DNA from: Streptomyces sp. B93
GTDB taxonomy: Bacteria > Actinomycetota > Actinomycetes > Streptomycetales > Streptomycetaceae
Reading direction: 5' to 3'
Assembly: GCF_018070565.1 (NCBI RefSeq)
Contig: NZ_JAGPXL010000004.1
Coordinates: 124,001 to 188,000, forward strand
Length of the DNA stretch: 64,000 nucleotides
Shown: positions 15,693-24,437 of the stretch, in pieces
Numbering within the stretch: the stretch's first letter is position 1
Layout: each line of letters starts with the position of its first letter
Program-made: the position numbers and the translations under genes
The notes under the pieces: model-generated
Databases searched by the model: none
What the model saw: the letters and a program-made list of their open reading frames with translations, nothing else
Told to the model about the DNA's origin: nothing

Positions 15693-17270
15693 ATGTCAAA
15701 AACCGGGCGTTCTCCCCTCTCGAACTTCACACTGGGGCGCAGGTCACTTCTCTTCGGCGCCACCGCGGCCGCGGTGATGGCCACCGCGGGACCCGCTGGC
15801 TGGGCCGCCGCCAGCCAGGGCGACGAGCCTCCGCCAGTCGATTTCGACCTCGATACCGACAATTACTTCGATTGGCTGGTACCGCAGGACGAAGACGCCG
15901 GAACGGCGCTCACTTCGGAGTATTTCGGCCAGATGGACGTGACCACATTCCTCTGGCTCAACCGCATTGCGGCGATCGCGGCATTCGACGCGGTAGCGCC
16001 GTACCACGAGACCGCGGTCGGTATCCACACCCGGATCCGGCGCCGTCCCTCCAGTGAGTCCGCCACCAACCGGAACATGAACACGGCCAGCCTGTACGCC
16101 GCGTTACGGGTGATGCAGTACGTGCTCGGCAGCAAGGCTCCCGACACCCTGGGGCAGGTGATGAGCGCGATAGGTCTGGACCCGGACGACAGGTCGGAGG
16201 ACCCGGCCAGCCCGGTCGGCATCGGCAACCTCGCGGGGAAGGGCGCCTTCGAGGCGCACAAGCGGGACGGCATGAACTTCCTCGGCGACGAGGGCGGCCG
16301 CCGGTACAACCCGCGGCCCTGGGCGGACTACACCGGCTACCGGCCCGTGAACACCGCGTTCGACCTGGCCAACCCCTCGCGCTGGCAGCCGCAGCTCGGC
16401 CCCCACAACGGCCGCCGTGTCGGCGGTGGGCCGGGTGACATCGGTATCTACGTCGCGCAGCACATGGTCACCCCGCAGATGGGCCGGGTGCGGCCCCTGT
16501 CCTTCCGGGACCCGGGCGACTTCCCCATCGCCCGCCCCGACTTCAGCGACCACACCCGTCCGCGCGCCTACCGGCGGGCGGTGGACGAGGTCCTGGCGGC
16601 GTCGGCCGCGCTCACCGACGAGCAGAAGGTGTTCGCGGAGATCATGGACAACAAGCTGTGGGGCATCGGCCAGTCGGGCGTGGCCATCCTCCGCAAGCAC
16701 GACCGGAACGGCGAGCAGGGCATCCACGGCTGGGTGCACTTCCAGCTCGAGCACGTGCTCGCGACGTTCGAGTCGGCGATCGTCGCCTGGCACCACAAGG
16801 TCAGGTACGACGCCGTACGGCCGGTCAGCGCGATCCGGCACGTGTACGGCAGCCGGCCGGTGACCGCCTGGGGCGGACCCGGCATGGGCACGGTCAACGA
16901 CATTCCGGCCAGTGAGTGGCGGAGTTACCTGCCCACGGGCGACCACCCGGAGTACCCGTCGGGTTCCGCGCTGCTCTGCGGCGCCGCGTCACAGGCGGCG
17001 CGGCGCTACTTCGGCGACGACGTCCTGGACTGGAAGTTCACCGTCCGTGCGGGCGGGACGCGGACGGAGCCGGGGATCGCGCCCGCCAAGGACATCGAGA
17101 TCCACTTCCCCACCTGGACCGACTTCACCAGGACGTGCGCCGACAGCCGGGTGTGGGGCGGGGTGCACTTCCAGAAGACGGTCGACAGGTCCGCCGCGAT
17201 GGGTGAGCAGTTCGGCGATCTGGCCCATGAGTTCGTGCAGCGGCACATCAGGGGCGAGGTCAGGAGCTGA
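15693..17270 (+). CDS. Tat-exported vanadium-dependent haloperoxidase-like protein (PAP2 superfamily)
   Basis: A 525-residue protein with a twin-arginine signal (GRRSLLFGATAAAVMATAG), so folded before export. The vanadate/phosphate-binding residues fall as in vanadium haloperoxidases: Lys369 and Arg376 (KxxxxxxRP), Ser423-Gly424 in PSGS, and Arg486...His492 in SRVWGGVH. The acid-base His of the fungal PSGH motif is Ser425 here. I recall the same change in bacterial vanadium chloroperoxidases but could not check it. It probably oxidises halide with peroxide, or may be a related acid phosphatase. The ATG at 15693 follows AAGGG. Confidence 0.8.
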   Translation: MSKTGRSPLSNFTLGRRSLLFGATAAAVMATAGPAGWAAASQGDEPPPVDFDLDTDNYFDWLVPQDEDAGTALTSEYFGQMDVTTFLWLNRIAAIAAFDAVAPYHETAVGIHTRIRRRPSSESATNRNMNTASLYAALRVMQYVLGSKAPDTLGQVMSAIGLDPDDRSEDPASPVGIGNLAGKGAFEAHKRDGMNFLGDEGGRRYNPRPWADYTGYRPVNTAFDLANPSRWQPQLGPHNGRRVGGGPGDIGIYVAQHMVTPQMGRVRPLSFRDPGDFPIARPDFSDHTRPRAYRRAVDEVLAASAALTDEQKVFAEIMDNKLWGIGQSGVAILRKHDRNGEQGIHGWVHFQLEHVLATFESAIVAWHHKVRYDAVRPVSAIRHVYGSRPVTAWGGPGMGTVNDIPASEWRSYLPTGDHPEYPSGSALLCGAASQAARRYFGDDVLDWKFTVRAGGTRTEPGIAPAKDIEIHFPTWTDFTRTCADSRVWGGVHFQKTVDRSAAMGEQFGDLAHEFVQRHIRGEVRS

Positions 17271-17283
17271 TGCCGCCCCGGCT

Positions 17284-17305
17284 GCGGGCACGGCCACGGG
17301 CCCGC
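17284..17305. terminator. Weak hairpin between converging genes
   Basis: GCGGGC (17284-17289) pairs with GCCCGC (17300-17305) between the haloperoxidase and the converging MFS gene. It is short, so only a tentative terminator. Confidence 0.35.
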
Positions 17306-17335
17306 CCGCCGCCGGGGAACCCATGAAACGTTCGT

Positions 17336-18613
17336 TCACTGCACTGGTGTCCCCGGCGGGGCCGGAAGCGTCCGCCCCAGGCGGGCGAGCGGGGACAGCG
17401 CCATCAGCGCCGGGGACAGCAGCATGCCCACGGCGGCCACCAGGAGGCTGGTGCGCGTGCCCCACACCTCCGCGAGGAGGCCGCCGAGCAGCGAGCCGAG
17501 CGGGGTCAGGCCCATGCCGACGAAGTTGATCGTCGCGGCCACACGGCCCTGCATCGCATGGGGGGTGACGGTCTGCCGGACGGCCATGATCGTGACGTTC
17601 ACCAGCTGGCCGAAGGCCCCGAAGACGAAGTTGACCGTGAGGAGCGCGGCGATCGTCACCGCGGAGGAGCCGTGCAGCGCGGGCACCAGCAGGAACGCGC
17701 CGTCGCCGAGCGCCGCCGCCGTGACGAGTACGACGCCGTGTCCGAAGCGGCCCGGCAGACGGGCGGCCAGCAGCGCACCCAGGAGCGCGCCCGGTCCGGT
17801 CGCGGCGAGCGCCAGCCCCACGGCGGTGCCCGACAGATGCAGGTCCCTCGGCAGGAACAGCAGGTAGACGGTCATCACGGCCGCGAAGGAGAACTGGAAG
17901 GCCGCCGACGCGAGGCACACCGCCCGCAGCGAGGTGTCGCGGACGACGAAGCGCAGGCCCTCCTGGATCCGCCGCCAGATCCGCGGCGGGCGCTCGGTGC
18001 GTTCCGGGACGGCCTCGTGGTGACCGATCCGGCGGATCGACAGGAACGACAGCGCGAAGAACGCGGCGCTGGACGCGGCGGCGACCGGTGCCGACAGCGT
18101 GGACACCAGTGCGCCGCCGAGGGCGGGGCCGCCGATCTGCGCTGCGGACCTGCTCCCTTCGAGCGCGCTGTTGCCCCGCACCAGCTGATCGCGTCTCACC
18201 AGCCGTACCAGCGACGCCTGGTAGGCGACGTCGAAGAACACGGACAGCGCCCCGACCGCGAAGGCGACGACGAACAGCGTCGGCAGGCCGAGCCAGCCGA
18301 ACAGGCCCGCCGCGGCGGCGGCGCCCAGGGCCAGGGCCCGGCCGGCGTCCGTCAGCACCATCACCGTACGGGTCCGCCACCGGTCCACCCAGGCGCCGAC
18401 GAACAGCGACAGCAGCAGGATCGGCGTCTGTCCCACCGCGCGCAGGGCGCCCAGCTGGTCGGCGCCGGCGTCGAGCGTCAGGACGGCGAAGAGCGGCAGG
18501 ACCACCAGGCTCGCGTGTTCGCCGAGCTGAGAGGCAGTCTGACCGAGCCAGAGCCCGCGGAAGTCGCCGTTCCGCCACAGGCTCGCCGCATCAGGTCGTC
18601 CTGGATCGGACAC
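17336..18613 (-). CDS. MFS transporter (drug-exporter-like)
   Basis: A 425-residue protein with about 12 hydrophobic helices. The start reads ASLWRNGDFRGLWLGQTASQLGE, typical of the DHA3-like (MefA/enterobactin exporter) MFS branch, and the cytoplasmic loop WVDRWRTRTVMV carries the family motif. It probably exports a small hydrophobic compound; the substrate is unknown. The GTG start has only a distant GAGGAG. A TACGGT -10 box lies at 18657-18662. Confidence 0.82.
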   Translation of the reverse strand: MSDPGRPDAASLWRNGDFRGLWLGQTASQLGEHASLVVLPLFAVLTLDAGADQLGALRAVGQTPILLLSLFVGAWVDRWRTRTVMVLTDAGRALALGAAAAAGLFGWLGLPTLFVVAFAVGALSVFFDVAYQASLVRLVRRDQLVRGNSALEGSRSAAQIGGPALGGALVSTLSAPVAAASSAAFFALSFLSIRRIGHHEAVPERTERPPRIWRRIQEGLRFVVRDTSLRAVCLASAAFQFSFAAVMTVYLLFLPRDLHLSGTAVGLALAATGPGALLGALLAARLPGRFGHGVVLVTAAALGDGAFLLVPALHGSSAVTIAALLTVNFVFGAFGQLVNVTIMAVRQTVTPHAMQGRVAATINFVGMGLTPLGSLLGGLLAEVWGTRTSLLVAAVGMLLSPALMALSPLARLGRTLPAPPGTPVQ

Positions 18614-18746
18614 GGGGGACCACGTCTTCGCTCCTCAGGAGTGACTCGTCGCCCGAACCGTAGCCCTCGCGCCACGGCACACGAAAGGCAATTTCCGACG
18701 CCGGGCTCGGCGCCCGGTTCCCCGGGCACCGCGGGCGGCGGCAACC

Positions 18747-19157
18747 GTGCAGACGGTGCTGGTCGCGGGCTCCGCGGCGGTCGCGGCGGGCGCCGCCGGC
18801 CGGCTCTCCACCGATGTGCGGTACGCCCTGATCGTGCTGCTGTCGCTCGCCATGGGCGTGCGGAACGCGGTCGCCCGGCGACTCGCCGTCCCCGGCCTCA
18901 CCACCACGGTGCTGACGCTGACCCTGACCGGACTGGCCGCCGACCCCGCGACCGGCGCGGCGACCGCGGCGGTACGGCCCGGCAGGCGGCTGCTGTCCGT
19001 GCTGGCCATGTTCCTCGGCGCGCTGGGCGGCGGCGCGCTCGTCCCGCACGACCGTCTGGTCCTGCTGCTGACGCTGACCCTGCTGCTCCTCGCCGTGATC
19101 GCGCCGGCCGCCCACCGCTTCTCGCGCGGTGACGCCGACTGGGTGCGCCGACCCTGA
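18747..19157 (+). pseudogene. N-terminally truncated DUF1275 (YoaK-like) membrane protein
   Basis: The 136-residue frame matches only the C-terminal part of DUF1275 proteins (usually about 230 residues): GVRNAVARRLAVPGLTTTVLTLTLTGLAAD and the following helices. The first helices are missing, and the 133 bases upstream hold no remnant in any frame that I can see. It is probably a deletion remnant. A GTG at 18747 could still give a short product. Confidence 0.6.
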
Positions 19158-19248
19158 GACCGTCCGCCGCCGGTTCCCCCGATCACCGTTTCGGCCGCGC
19201 GCGCCGGGGGCACCCGTGCCAGGCTCGGTACGAGTGAGGAGGTCGTAG

Positions 19249-20106
19249 GTGACGGAAGACACCGCCGCGCGGTCGTCCGGGTACCCGGACGGACAGCCGC
19301 GCATGGGCTTCTTCACGGACACCTCGGTCTGCATCGGCTGCAAGGCCTGCGAGGTCGCCTGCAAGGAGTGGAACGCGATCCCGGCGGACGGCCTGGAACT
19401 GACCGGCATGTCGTACGACAACACCGGCGGGCTGGGCGCCGACACCTGGCGGCACGTCGCCTTCGTCGAGCAGCGGGTGCCCGCCGACGTGGACGTCTTC
19501 ACGGCCGCCCGTGACCTGGAGCCGGAGGGCCCCGGCGGCGAGCTGCGCTGGCTGATGTCGTCGGACGTGTGCAAGCACTGCACCCACGCCGCCTGTCTCG
19601 ATGTGTGCCCGACCGGCTCGTTGTTCCGGACGGAGTTCGGCACGGTCGTCGTCCAGGAGGACATCTGCAACGGCTGCGGTTACTGCGTCCCCGCCTGCCC
19701 GTACGGCGTCATCGACCAGCGCCGCGAGGACGGCCGGGCCTGGAAGTGCACCCTGTGCTACGACCGGCTCGGCGTCGGCATGGAACCGGCCTGCGCCAAG
19801 GCCTGCCCGACCGAGTCCATCCAGTTCGGCCCGCTGGACGAGCTGCGCGAGCGGGCGGCGGGCCGGGTGGCCGCGCTGCACGCCACCGGTGTCACGGACG
19901 CCCGCCTCTACGGTGCGGACCCGCAGGACGGCGTCGGCGGGGACGGGGCGTTCTTCCTGCTGCTGGACGAGCCGGAGGTCTACGGTCTGCCGCCGGACCC
20001 GGTCGTCACCACACGTGATCTGCCCGCCATGTGGCGGCACGCGGCGGCGGCAGCGGTGTCGTTGGCGGCGCTGGCCGCCGTGAGCTTCGCCAGGGGGCCG
20101 CGTTGA
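19249..20106 (+). CDS. fdhB: Formate dehydrogenase iron-sulfur subunit (beta)
   Basis: A 285-residue electron-transfer subunit with four ferredoxin-type cysteine clusters (CIGCKACEVACKEWN, CKHCTHAACLDVCPTGS, CNGCGYCVPACPYG, CTLCYDRLGVGMEPACAKACP), enough for four [4Fe-4S] centres. A single hydrophobic helix close to the C-terminus (WRHAAAAAVSLAALAAVSF) should tether it to the membrane, as in E. coli FdnH. No Tat signal is present. The GTG start follows GAGGAG seven bases ahead. It is the first gene of the FDH operon and passes electrons from FdhA to the NrfD-like anchor. Confidence 0.92.
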   Translation: MTEDTAARSSGYPDGQPRMGFFTDTSVCIGCKACEVACKEWNAIPADGLELTGMSYDNTGGLGADTWRHVAFVEQRVPADVDVFTAARDLEPEGPGGELRWLMSSDVCKHCTHAACLDVCPTGSLFRTEFGTVVVQEDICNGCGYCVPACPYGVIDQRREDGRAWKCTLCYDRLGVGMEPACAKACPTESIQFGPLDELRERAAGRVAALHATGVTDARLYGADPQDGVGGDGAFFLLLDEPEVYGLPPDPVVTTRDLPAMWRHAAAAAVSLAALAAVSFARGPR

Positions 20107-21038
20107 CCGCCACGCACCGCCGACGCCGGGGCCGCGGCGAGCGGCCGATGGTCCCCGAGGCGACGTTCGCCTCGTACTACGGCACCCCGGTCCTCAACCG
20201 CCCGACCTGGAAGGCCCTCGACATCGCGGGCTATCTCTTCCTCGGCGGTCTCGCCGGGGCGTCCTCGCTGCTGGCCGCCGGGGCCGAGGCCACCGCCCGG
20301 CCCGCGGTGGCCCGGGTGGCGAAGCTGGGTGCGGCGGGCGCGGTCTCCGCGTCGCTCGGGCTGCTGGTGCACGACCTGGGCCGCCCGTCCCGGTTCCTGA
20401 ACATGCTGCGGGTCTGCAAGCCCACCTCGCCGATGAGCGTCGGTTCCTGGCTGCTGGCGGGCTACGCGCCGCTCACCCTGACCGCCGCCGCCACCGACGT
20501 GGCGGGCCGCTTCCGGATCGTGGGCCGGGCCGCCGCCCTGTCCGCGGCGGTGCTGGGCCCGGTGGTCACCACGTACACCGCGGTCCTCATCGCCGACACC
20601 GCGGTGCCGTCGTGGCACGACGCCCACCGGGAGCTGCCGTTCGTCTTCGCCGGTTCCGGTGCGACGGCGGCGGCCGGGCTGGCGCTCGTGGGCGCACCGG
20701 CCGGGCAGACCGGTCCCGCGCGCCGGATGGCCGTGCTGGGCGCCGCCCTCGAAGTGGGTGCCTTCCGGCTGATGCGGCGGCGCATGGGGCTGACGGCGGA
20801 GCCGTACGAGCGGGGCCTGCTGCGCGCGGCCGAGGCGCTCACGGCCTCCGGCGCCGCGCTGGCGGGCCTGCGGGGCGGCCGGGTGCCCGGCGCGGTCGCG
20901 GGCGCGGCGCTGCTGGCGGGTTCGGCGGCGCTGCGGTTCGGGGTGTTCCACGCCGGCGTGGCGTCCGCACAGGACCCGAAGTACACCGTCGTACCCCAGC
21001 GGGAGCGGCTCGCCGCCCGCGCGCGGGAAGGGACGTGA
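20103..21038 (+). CDS. nrfD: NrfD/PsrC-type membrane anchor of formate dehydrogenase
   Basis: A 311-residue protein with about eight to nine hydrophobic helices. It belongs to the NrfD/PsrC family that exchanges electrons with the quinone pool without haem. The TTG start overlaps the fdhB stop (TTGA) and has AGGGGG five bases before it. An in-frame ATG at 20148 (MVPEATFASYYG) is the alternative, but the basic RRRGRGERP stretch before it looks like coding sequence. It replaces the cytochrome b subunit of FdnGHI-type enzymes. Confidence 0.85.
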   Translation: MTATHRRRRGRGERPMVPEATFASYYGTPVLNRPTWKALDIAGYLFLGGLAGASSLLAAGAEATARPAVARVAKLGAAGAVSASLGLLVHDLGRPSRFLNMLRVCKPTSPMSVGSWLLAGYAPLTLTAAATDVAGRFRIVGRAAALSAAVLGPVVTTYTAVLIADTAVPSWHDAHRELPFVFAGSGATAAAGLALVGAPAGQTGPARRMAVLGAALEVGAFRLMRRRMGLTAEPYERGLLRAAEALTASGAALAGLRGGRVPGAVAGAALLAGSAALRFGVFHAGVASAQDPKYTVVPQRERLAARAREGT

Positions 21039-21042
21039 GGAC

Positions 21043-24000
21043 ATGGGCGTACGCACCTGGATCGACTCCTGGCCGGTCTACCGGCAGCTCACCGGCACGG
21101 ACCCCCTCGGCCGGGGAGCCGCCGCGAAGAGCGGCGCCCGGCGCACGCCCCGGGTCGCGTCGGCGGACCGGGTGGTGAAGTCGGTCTGCCCGTACTGCGC
21201 CGTGGGCTGCGGGCAGAACGTGTACGTCGAGGACGACCGCGTCACCCAGATCGAGGGCGACCCCGACTCGCCCGTCTCCCGGGGGCGGTTGTGCCCCAAG
21301 GGCGCGGCGAGCCTCCAGCTGACGACCGGGGGCGCCCGCGAGCACCATGTGCTGTACCGCGCGCCGTACGCCGCCGAGTGGGAGCGTCTCGACCTCGACA
21401 CGGCGATGGACATGATCGCGGACCGGGTGATCGAGGCGCGCCGGGCGGGCTGGCAGTGGGAGGTCGACGCGGCCCGCACCCGGCGCACGCTGGGCATCGC
21501 GAGCCTGGGCGGGGCCACGCTCGACAACGAGGAGAACTACCTGATCAAGAAGTTGTTCACCGCCCTGGGCGCCGTACAGATCGAGAACCAGGCGCGTATT
21601 TGACACTCCGCCACCGTTCCCGGTCTGGGAACCTCGTTCGGCCGCGGCGGCGCGACCACCTTCCAGCAGGACCTCCAGAACAGCGACTGCATCGTCATCC
21701 AGGGCTCGAACATGGCCGAGTGCCATCCGGTCGGGTTCCAGTGGGTGATGGAGGCCCGGGCACGCGGCGCGAAGGTGATCCACGTCGACCCGCGCTTCAC
21801 CCGCACCAGCGCGCTGGCCGACCTGCACGTGCCGCTGCGCGCGGGCTCGGACATCGCCTTCCTCGGCGGGATCATCAACCACGTCCTGACGAACGAGGCG
21901 TACTTCCGGGAGTACGTGGTGGCCTACACCAACGGGCCGGTGATCCTGCGGGAGGACTTCCGTGACACGGAGGACCTCGACGGCGTCTTCTCCGGCCTCG
22001 ACCCGGACGGCCGCGGCTACGACAACGACAGCTGGCAGTACGCGGGTACGGAGGTGCAGGCGGCGTCGGGCCAGCGGGACCAGCTGTACGAGCGGCGCAC
22101 CGCCGTCGACGAACACGCCGTCGCGGAGGAGGCGGGCGGTGAGGCGCACGGCTCGGGCGGTCCCGACATCGGCGGCGGCGAGCCCGAACGCGACGAGACG
22201 CTGACCGACCCGCGCTGCGTCCTCCAGGTCCTCAAACGCCACTACGCCCGCTACACGCCCGAGGCGGTGGAACGGATCTGCGGTGTCCCGCGGGAGGTGT
22301 TCCGCCAGGTGTGCGAGCTGGTCACGGCGAACTCCGGTCGGGAGCGGACCACCGCGTTCGCCTACGCCGTCGGCTGGACCCAGCACACGGTGGGCGTGCA
22401 GTACATCCGCGCGGCCTCCGTGCTCCAGAGCCTGCTGGGCAACATCGGCAGGCCGGGCGGCGGCATCCTGGCGCTGCGCGGGCACGCCTCCATCCAGGGC
22501 TCGACGGACATCCCCACCCTGTTCAACCTGCTGCCCGGCTACATCCCCATGCCGCACGCGCACGAGAACCAGGACCTCGACACCTTCGTCCGCGCGGACG
22601 CCTCCCGCAAGGGCTACTGGGGCAACATGCGCGCCTACCTGGTCAGTCTGCTCAAGGCGTACTGGGGCGAGGCGGCGACGGCGGAGAACGACTTCCGCTT
22701 CGACTACCTCCCGCGGCTGACCGGTTCGCACTCCACCTACGAGACGGTCACGGCCCAGCTGGAGGGCGTGTGCAAGGGCTACTTCCTGATGGGCGAGAAC
22801 CCGGCCGTCGGCTCCGCCAACGCCAAGATGCAGCGCCTGGGCATGGCGAACCTGGACTGGCTCGTCGTACGGGACTTCTCCCTCATCGAGTCGGCGACCT
22901 GGTGGCGGGACGGCCCGGAGATCGAGAGCGGTGAGCTGCGCACGGAGGAGATCGGCACGGAGGTGTTCTTCCTCCCGGCCGCCGCGCACATCGAGAAGGA
23001 CGGCACGTTCACCAACACCCAGCGGCTGCTGCAATGGCATCACCAGGCCGTGGAGCCGCCCGGCGAGGCGCGCAGCGACCTGTGGTTCACGTACCACCTC
23101 GGACGGCTCGTCCGGCAGAAGCTCGCCGCCTCCACCGACCCGATGGACCGCCCGCTGCTCGATCTGACCTGGGACTACCCGACCAGGGGTCCGCTCGCCG
23201 AGCCGGATGCCGCCGCCGTCCTCGCCGAGATCAACGGCCACGGCCCCGACGGGACCCCGCTCGGCTCCTACGAGCAGCTCCGCGCGGACGGCTCGACGTC
23301 GTGCGGCTGCTGGATCTACTGCGGGGTGTACGCCGACGGGGTGAACCAGTCGGCGCGCCGCACCCCGGGCGCGGAGCAGGACTGGGTGGCGGCCGAGTGG
23401 GGCTGGGCCTGGCCCGCGAACCGCCGGGTGCTGTACAACCGGGCCTCCGCCGACCCGGAGGGCCGCCCGTGGAGCGAGCGCAAGGCACTCGTCTGGTGGG
23501 ACGCGGAACGCGGCGAGTGGACCGGCCACGACGTCCCCGACTTCAAGAAGGACCAGGCACCCGACCACACTCCCCCGCCGGACGCCACCGGTCCCGAGGC
23601 GCTGGGCGGCACGGACGCCTTCATCATGCAGGCCGACGGCAAGGCCTGGCTGTACGTCCCGTCCGGCCTCACCGACGGCCCGCTGCCCACCCACTACGAA
23701 CCGCAGGACTCCCCGTTCCCCAACCTCCTGTACGGCCAGCAGCGCAACCCGGTACGGCACTTGCCGCCCCCGCACCCCGACAACCGCTACCAGCCCGGCC
23801 CCGCCGACCCCGGCTCCCTGGTGTTCCCCTACGTCGCCACGACGTACCGCCTCACCGAGCACCACACCGCGGGCGGCATGTCCCGCTGGCAGCCCTACCT
23901 GGCGGAGCTGCAACCGGAGTTCTTCTGCGAGGTGTCACCGGCGCTCGCCGCCGAGCGGGGCCTGGAACACACCGGCTGGGCGACGGTCGTCAGCGCCCGC

Positions 24001-24300
24001 GGGGTGATCGAGGCGAGGGTCCTGGTCACCGACCGGATGCCGCCCCTGACCGTGCACGGCCGCCCGCTCCACCAGGTGGGCCTGCCCTACCACTGGGGCC
24101 CGAACGGCCACACCACCGGCGACGCCGCCAACGAACTGCTCCACCTCTCCCTCGACCCCAACACCCACATCCAGGAGGCCAAGGCCTTCGCCGTCGACAT
24201 CCGCCCCGGCCGCCGCCCCCGCGGTCCGGCCGCCCCCGCCCTGGTACGCGCCTACCGGGCACGCGCGGGCATCGACGAGAACACCGGCAGGGAGATGTGA
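21043..24300 (+). CDS. fdhA: Selenocysteine-containing formate dehydrogenase catalytic subunit (alpha)
   Basis: A 1085-residue protein if the in-frame TGA at 21601-21603 is read as selenocysteine (Sec187). Before it the frame carries the [4Fe-4S] site Cys49, Cys52, Cys56 and Cys84 (CPYCAVGC...GRLCPKG). The context NQARI-Sec-HSATVPGLGTSFGRG matches the Sec site of FDH-N type enzymes, and the same frame continues without a stop for 899 codons through DPRFTRTSALAD and the C-terminal molybdopterin-binding domain. It oxidises formate to CO2 at the Mo/W centre. No Tat signal is seen, so it probably faces the cytoplasm. tRNA-Sec, selB and selA follow directly. Confidence 0.93.
21601..21632 (+). promoter_or_regulatory. 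Selenocysteine UGA and SECIS-like hairpin
   Basis: The UGA (21601-21603) is followed after 12 bases by GTTCCC (21616-21621), loop GGTCT (21622-21626) and GGGAAC (21627-21632). This is a 6-bp stem with the same GGUCU apical loop that I recall in the E. coli fdhF SECIS, at a similar distance. Bacterial SelB binds this loop to deliver Sec-tRNA. Confidence 0.85.
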
Positions 24301-24327
24301 GCCGGCTCCGGTAGCCTGGCCGGGCGT

Positions 24328-24423
24328 GGAGGCGTGTGGGTGCCTGGTGGCCCTCCCGGTCTTCAAAACCGAGGTGCCCGAGGATCTCGGGCAGGCAGGT
24401 TCGATTCCTGTCCGCCTCCGCCA
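24328..24423 (+). tRNA. selC: tRNA-Sec (anticodon TCA)
   Basis: A 96-base tRNA with encoded CCA. The acceptor starts GGAGGCG and pairs with CGCCTCC. The anticodon loop CTTCAAA (24361-24367) gives TCA. A long extra arm forms GCCCGAG/CTCGGGC, and the T arm GCAGG-TTCGATT-CCTGT matches E. coli tRNA-Sec. Acceptor pair 8 looks like a T-C mismatch. It lies 27 bases after fdhA and converges with selB. Confidence 0.93.
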
Positions 24424-24437
24424 TCGCCCCTGTCTCG

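Noticed and set aside
21043-21603. fdhA as a truncated pseudogene ending at the TGA
   Set aside because: The same frame continues to 24300 with FDH motifs, a SECIS-like hairpin follows the TGA, and selA, selB and tRNA-Sec are adjacent.
20839-23913. 1024-codon minus-strand open frame
   Set aside because: Antisense shadow of fdhA. Its translation is low-complexity and matches no domain; the plus strand has clear motifs.
24328-24423. tRNA-Sec as an integration site (att) of a mobile element
   Set aside because: No integrase, no repeated tRNA 3' fragment and no shift in base composition seen nearby.
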